A stretch of 8,336 bases of DNA. Origin: an uncultured Burkholderiales bacterium (lineage in GTDB: Bacteria; Pseudomonadota; Gammaproteobacteria; Burkholderiales; Thiobacillaceae). The notes beneath the pieces were generated by a model. The model did not search any database and had not been told where the DNA came from. It saw only the letters and a program-made list of their open reading frames with translations. The DNA lies in assembly GCA_937925755.1 (NCBI GenBank), contig CALAMX010000041.1, forward strand, positions 1 through 8,336. Direction: 5' to 3'. Both the position numbers and the translations under genes were made by a program. Numbering within the stretch: position 1 is the first letter of the stretch; the number at the start of each line of letters is the position of its first letter. This document shows, one piece after another, positions 6,322 to 8,336 of the stretch.

Positions 6322-6520
6322 GTAGGAGCGACGAGAGTCGCGACACGTCGTGATGTGTATCCCGTCGGTCGTTGTTGGGCGTTGATGGTCGCTGTTGGTC
6401 GTTGTTGGTCGTTGATGGTCGCTGTTGGTCGCTGTTGGTCGTTGTTGGTTGTTGTTGGTCGTTGTTGGTCGTTGTTGGTCGTTGTTGGTTGTTTTCGGTC
6501 GCGACTGTCGTCGCTCCTAC
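6322..6520. repeat. Composite repeat 1: REP hairpin - 10-bp tandem array - inverted REP hairpin
   Basis: A forward REP copy (6322-6345) contains GCGAC-GAGA-GTCGC. It is followed by a linker with the CACGTCGTG palindrome and TATCCCGTC, then 13 tandem 10-bp units, then an inverted REP copy (6497-6520) whose hairpin reads GCGAC-GACA-GTCGC on the minus strand. The same arrangement recurs at 6585-6673 with only two 10-bp units. Paired, oppositely oriented REP copies are the classic BIME layout. A tandem array of constant unit and different copy number between them is less usual. Confidence 0.85.
6367..6496. repeat. Tandem array of 13 copies of a 10-bp unit (GGTCGTTGTT)
   Basis: Units are contiguous and exactly 10 bp long. 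Six are identical to GGTCGTTGTT. Variants are GGTCGCTGTT (three), GGTCGTTGAT, GGGCGTTGAT, GGTTGTTGTT and, at the end, GGTTGTTTTC. Units 1-3 and 4-6 repeat as a 30-bp block with one difference, so the array grew by block duplication. The plus strand is almost entirely G and T with regular C. Both strands stay open in several frames because no stop codon occurs in the unit. The resulting peptides (such as NNDQQRPTTT on minus) are not evidence of a gene. Confidence 0.92.
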
Positions 6521-6542
6521 GTGCCACACCGCCCGCCGTGTT

Positions 6543-6566
6543 GGTCGCGACTTTCGTCGCTCCTAC
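6543..6566 (-). repeat. Solitary inverted REP hairpin
   Basis: The minus strand reads GTAGGAGCGACGAAAGTCGC followed by GACC. The hairpin is GCGAC-GAAA-GTCGC with a GNRA-type loop. It shares its flank AGATYGGCACGGCAGG with the last REP copy (at 6650-6673), suggesting that the two arose by duplication of a larger block. Confidence 0.8.
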
Positions 6567-6584
6567 GAGATTGGCACGGCAGGT

Positions 6585-6673
6585 GTAGGAGCGGCGAAAG
6601 CCGCGACACGTCGTGGTATGCATCCCGTCGGTCGTTGTTGGTCGTTGTTGGTCGCGACTCTCGTCGCTCCTAC
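6585..6673. repeat. Composite repeat 2: REP hairpin - two 10-bp units - inverted REP hairpin
   Basis: The forward REP copy (6585-6608) has the hairpin GCGGC-GAAA-GCCGC. The linker CACGTCGTGGTATGCATCCC differs from that of composite 1 by three bases. Two exact GGTCGTTGTT units (6630-6649) follow, then an inverted REP copy (6650-6673) with the hairpin GCGAC-GAGA-GTCGC on minus. It is a shorter version of the 6322-6520 composite. Confidence 0.85.
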
Positions 6674-6695
6674 GAGATCGGCACGGCAGGCCGTA

Positions 6696-6905
6696 GTTTC
6701 GGCGTAGGCTAACCTGCCATCAGGCAGGTTAAGCGAGGCGAAGCCGAGCGGCCGGAGCCACAACGAAGTTCCGGCGTAGGCTAACATGCGCGTAGCGCAT
6801 GTTAAGCCGCGAAGCGGCGGCCGGAGCCAAAACGCAGTTTCGGCGGAGGCTAACCTGCCGTCAGGCATGTTAAGCGAGCGAAAGCGAGCGGCCGGAGCCA
6901 ACACC
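6696..6905 (+). repeat. Tandem array of three ~70-bp multi-hairpin units
   Basis: Units begin at 6696, 6768 and 6837 (72, 69 and ~69 bp). Each reads GTTTCGGCGKAGGC, then a hairpin opening TAAC and closing GTTA, then a small GAA/GAAA-looped stem, then GCGGCCGGAGCCAMAAC. Hairpin 1 is AACCTGCC-atca-GGCAGGTT in unit 1, AACATGCGC-gta-GCGCATGTT in unit 2 and AACCTGCC-gtca-GGCATGTT in unit 3 (one mismatch). Hairpin 2 is GGC-gaa-GCC, GCCGC-gaa-GCGGC and GC-gaaa-GC. Unit boundaries also pair as CCAMAAC-nnn-GTTYCGG with mismatches. I do not recognise this repeat family. The array lies just inside the right end of the IS remnant. Confidence 0.88.
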
Positions 6906-6935
6906 GCGTAAGGCAGCGTTGCGCCCGCGCAGCCA

Positions 6936-6951
6936 GTTATGCAGAACTTCC
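6936..6951. repeat. Right terminal inverted repeat of the IS remnant
   Basis: The minus strand reads GGAAGTTCTGCATAAC from 6951. It matches the left end at 5495-5510 at 13 of 16 positions and is bordered by CTAA at 6952-6955, the same tetramer as at the left end. Confidence 0.6.
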
Positions 6952-6955
6952 CTAA

Positions 6956-6970
6956 GCACCTTGCCGGTGC
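6956..6970. other. Small hairpin between the right IS end and the photolyase-like gene
   Basis: GCACC (6956-6960) and GGTGC (6966-6970) pair around TTGCC, directly after CTAA. In the multi-hairpin repeat a variable hairpin also directly follows CTAA. This may therefore be the other half of the repeat unit that the IS split. No T-run makes it a terminator. Confidence 0.4.
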
Positions 6971-6980
6971 GTCCACGGGG

Positions 6981-8177
6981 TCAGCAAAGACTTGGGTTAC
7001 GCCGGCATTGCTCCTTCACCCAGCGGCTGTAGGATGGCTGCGCGGCATCCAGCTCGGGCAGCGCGGTCGGCAGCGGCGCCAAGCACCCTCGCACGCTGAG
7101 CGCAAGCCCCTCGCGGTAGCCGGGATTCAGCGTCATTACGGCGAGCAAGCGCTCCGGCGGAGCAAGGCAGCTCGCCAGGGTGGCCAGGTCGCCGTAGTAT
7201 ACCGCCTCGCAGATCTGACGCATGCGTCGGAGGACGAAATCCCAGCGCCGGGCCGACCAGGGGAAGCGGCGGTGGAAGTCGGCGTGTAAGAGGCCAATCT
7301 GCCGTAGTCCGGGCACCCGCGCCTCCAGAGACCATGGGTGAATCACCGCGGTCCAGGCGTCAACATACGCAGGGTCTCCCTCTAAGTCGGGTTCAGCCGG
7401 AGGTCGCTCGTACAAGGCGGGTTCCGCCGTGGGCGGCGGCGTGTCCCTCTCGGGACCGACGTCTATGCACGACCGGGCGATCGCCATGAGCTCGGCATAG
7501 CCACGGTCGATCGCCGTGCCGCGGCTGTCGAGGCGGGGCGCATACCGGGCCACGTTGTCGGCATTGAACAGGTAGGGCTTGTGGCTGAAGGTGCCGGCCA
7601 CCCACTGCCAGGACAGATGGTTGCTGGCCAGGTCGCCGTCGAGCAGATGGCCATACATCCAATCGGCCCCGACCCGCCAGTGCACCTTACGCAGGTGCAC
7701 GACATAGCTGGCCAGCCACATGCGCTGGTGATTGTGTAGCCAACCGGTCTGATACAGACGGCGCACCGTCGCGTCGATCACTGGGACCCCGGTCGCGGCC
7801 CGGCGGACATCCTCGGGCAGGCTTTGCTGGTAACGCACCCCCGGCAGACCTGGCCGGAGGTCTTGCAGGATGGCCTCGCCGCGGTGATACCAGACATGGT
7901 GGAAAAACTCCCGCCAGGCCAGCTCGCCGAGCAGCTTGTCCTTGAGGCAGAGCCCCAACCGTCGGCGCCAAAGGTCGAATAGCTCATCGGCCGGCAGCAG
8001 GCCGTGGGTGACGTAGGGCGAGAGTGCTGTGACGGCCCCGTCGAGGTGGTTGCGGCTACGGGCATAAGCCTTGGGGTCCACCCGTAGGGCACGGCGCAGG
8101 GCGGTGAAGCGGCTGGGCGGGAATGCCTCCTGGCGTTGTCGTGAGCCTGTCGCCTGTAGGCGTGTGGACCAATCCAT
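6981..8177 (-). CDS. Photolyase/cryptochrome-like FAD protein without the N-terminal antenna domain
   Basis: Photolyases use FAD and light to repair pyrimidine dimers; relatives act as light sensors. The 398-residue product starts almost directly in the FAD-binding helical domain. It has ALSPYVTHGLL (51-61), ELAWREFFHHVWYH (85-98), GVPVIDATVRRLYQTGWLHN (130-149), RMWLASYVVHL (152-162), and LLDGDLASNHLSWQW (178-192), where DGDLASN contacts flavin in the family. W167, W190 and W192 are candidates for electron transfer. The ~200-residue Rossmann-like chromophore domain that normally comes first is absent. Instead, residues ~216-398 form an extra region (AVIHPWSLE, RRFPWSARRWDFVLRRM, LLAVMTLNPGYREGL) that I cannot place in the standard photolyase layout. 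GAGG lies 5 bases before the ATG and overlaps the upstream stop (TGAGG). Dimer repair itself is not proven. Confidence 0.9.
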   Translation of the reverse strand: MDWSTRLQATGSRQRQEAFPPSRFTALRRALRVDPKAYARSRNHLDGAVTALSPYVTHGLLPADELFDLWRRRLGLCLKDKLLGELAWREFFHHVWYHRGEAILQDLRPGLPGVRYQQSLPEDVRRAATGVPVIDATVRRLYQTGWLHNHQRMWLASYVVHLRKVHWRVGADWMYGHLLDGDLASNHLSWQWVAGTFSHKPYLFNADNVARYAPRLDSRGTAIDRGYAELMAIARSCIDVGPERDTPPPTAEPALYERPPAEPDLEGDPAYVDAWTAVIHPWSLEARVPGLRQIGLLHADFHRRFPWSARRWDFVLRRMRQICEAVYYGDLATLASCLAPPERLLAVMTLNPGYREGLALSVRGCLAPLPTALPELDAAQPSYSRWVKEQCRRNPSLC

Positions 8178-8184
8178 GGTTGCC

Positions 8185-8336
8185 TCAAACCAGGCGCGGC
8201 CAAGCCAGGACCAGCGCCAGGTTGGCCGCGCTGGTCAACGCCAGGCGCAGGGGCAGATACCACGCCGGCAGGACAAGGACACGGGCAAGACGCCGATCTT
8301 GGACGTAATGCAACCATAGCCCAGCGAGCAGGATCG
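8185..8336 (-). CDS. 3' end of a probable membrane protein, upstream of the photolyase-like gene
   Basis: The minus frame entering at the window edge reads ILLAGLWLHYVQDRRLARVL, VLPAWYLPLRLALTSAANLA, LVLAWPRLV and stops at the TGA at 8187-8185. It is strongly hydrophobic with two likely membrane segments separated by the positively charged QDRRLAR loop. The TGA lies 7 bases before the photolyase-like ATG and forms part of its GAGG ribosome site, which supports a real gene in the same operon. The visible ~49 residues are too few to name the family. A longer open frame in another register (8317-7778) is Pro/Ala/Arg-rich and overlaps the photolyase, so I treat it as a shadow. Confidence 0.62.
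   Translation of the reverse strand, partial: ILLAGLWLHYVQDRRLARVLVLPAWYLPLRLALTSAANLALVLAWPRLV

Larger units (their letters stand above)
5495..6951 (-). mobile_element. Decayed IS5-family insertion sequence with terminal repeats and CTAA target duplication
   Basis: The left end GGAACCTCTGCACAAC (5495-5510) is matched by an inverted right end, GGAAGTTCTGCATAAC on the minus strand (6951-6936), 13 of 16 bases identical. CTAA flanks both sides (5491-5494 and 6952-6955), which fits the 4-bp YTAR target duplication of the IS5 subgroup. The 1457-bp span is also a usual size. Between the ends lies only the C-terminal half of an IS5-type transposase, on minus. The space where its N-terminal half should be (about 6150-6900) is filled by REP and multi-hairpin repeats. 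The element is therefore dead, and was probably rearranged or invaded after insertion. Confidence 0.65.

Noticed and set aside
6367..6496. G-quadruplex-forming sequence on the G/T-rich strand
   Set aside because: Only GG pairs separated by eight bases are present. Two-layer structures with such long loops are weak, so I do not claim one.
6282..6712. Long open frames on both strands across the 10-bp array (NNDQQRPTTT-type and GRCWSLLVV-type peptides)
   Set aside because: A 10-bp unit without stop codons keeps all frames open and gives low-complexity periodic peptides. There is no ribosome site, and the frames include REP hairpins.
6696..6905. Integron attC sites (GTTAAGC fits GTTRRRY)
   Set aside because: The opposite core site does not fit RYYYAAC (it reads GGCTAAC), the palindrome is only ~20 bp, no cassette genes lie between units, and no integrase is seen.
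6696..6905. CRISPR array
   Set aside because: Units are contiguous and similar along their whole length. There are no unique equal-length spacers and no cas genes in the window.
7778..8317. 179-residue minus frame overlapping the photolyase start
   Set aside because: It is Pro/Ala/Arg/Cys-rich, overlaps the well-supported photolyase frame, and conflicts with the membrane-protein frame that ends neatly at the photolyase ribosome site.

Overview
The window looks like GC-rich chromosomal DNA from a proteobacterium, most likely a betaproteobacterium. Two things point there: the acpS-nagZ pair, and a DUF2863 protein, a family I know mainly from Betaproteobacteria. The assignment is an inference from gene content only.

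Layout. Positions 1-950 are a degraded intergenic stretch. It holds a possible remnant of a minus-strand gene, a REP/MITE-like inverted repeat (66-197), and a frameshifted cold-shock-protein (CspA family) pseudogene on the minus strand (424-618). Positions 951-5367 hold a tight plus-strand operon of six genes: acpS (holo-ACP synthase), nagZ (beta-N-acetylglucosaminidase), a cation diffusion facilitator, a DUF2863 protein, a family 5 (UDGb-type) uracil-DNA glycosylase and a small 4-oxalocrotonate tautomerase family protein. Four of the five junctions overlap and the fifth has a 3-base gap, so the set is probably co-transcribed and partly translationally coupled. The functions are unrelated: lipid cofactor attachment, peptidoglycan recycling, metal efflux, unknown, base-excision repair, unknown tautomerase.

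Positions 5368-6980 form an unusual 1.6 kb convergent intergenic region. A decayed IS5-family insertion sequence (5495-6951) keeps plausible terminal inverted repeats and a CTAA target duplication. Its transposase has lost the N-terminal half and carries several frameshifts. The missing half is replaced by two dense repeat systems: (a) REP hairpins in composite units that enclose a 10-bp tandem repeat (13 copies in one unit, 2 in the other), and (b) a tandem array of three ~70-bp multi-hairpin units whose stems vary in sequence but keep base-pairing. A fourth, partial copy of (b) lies directly against the left IS end.

Positions 6981-8336 are on the minus strand: a short photolyase/cryptochrome-like FAD protein without the usual N-terminal antenna domain but with an extra C-terminal region, preceded by the 3' end of a probable membrane protein. 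The two operons converge on the repeat region, whose hairpins may help end transcription from both sides. The most unusual items are the REP-tandem-REP composites, the covarying hairpin array and the atypical photolyase.
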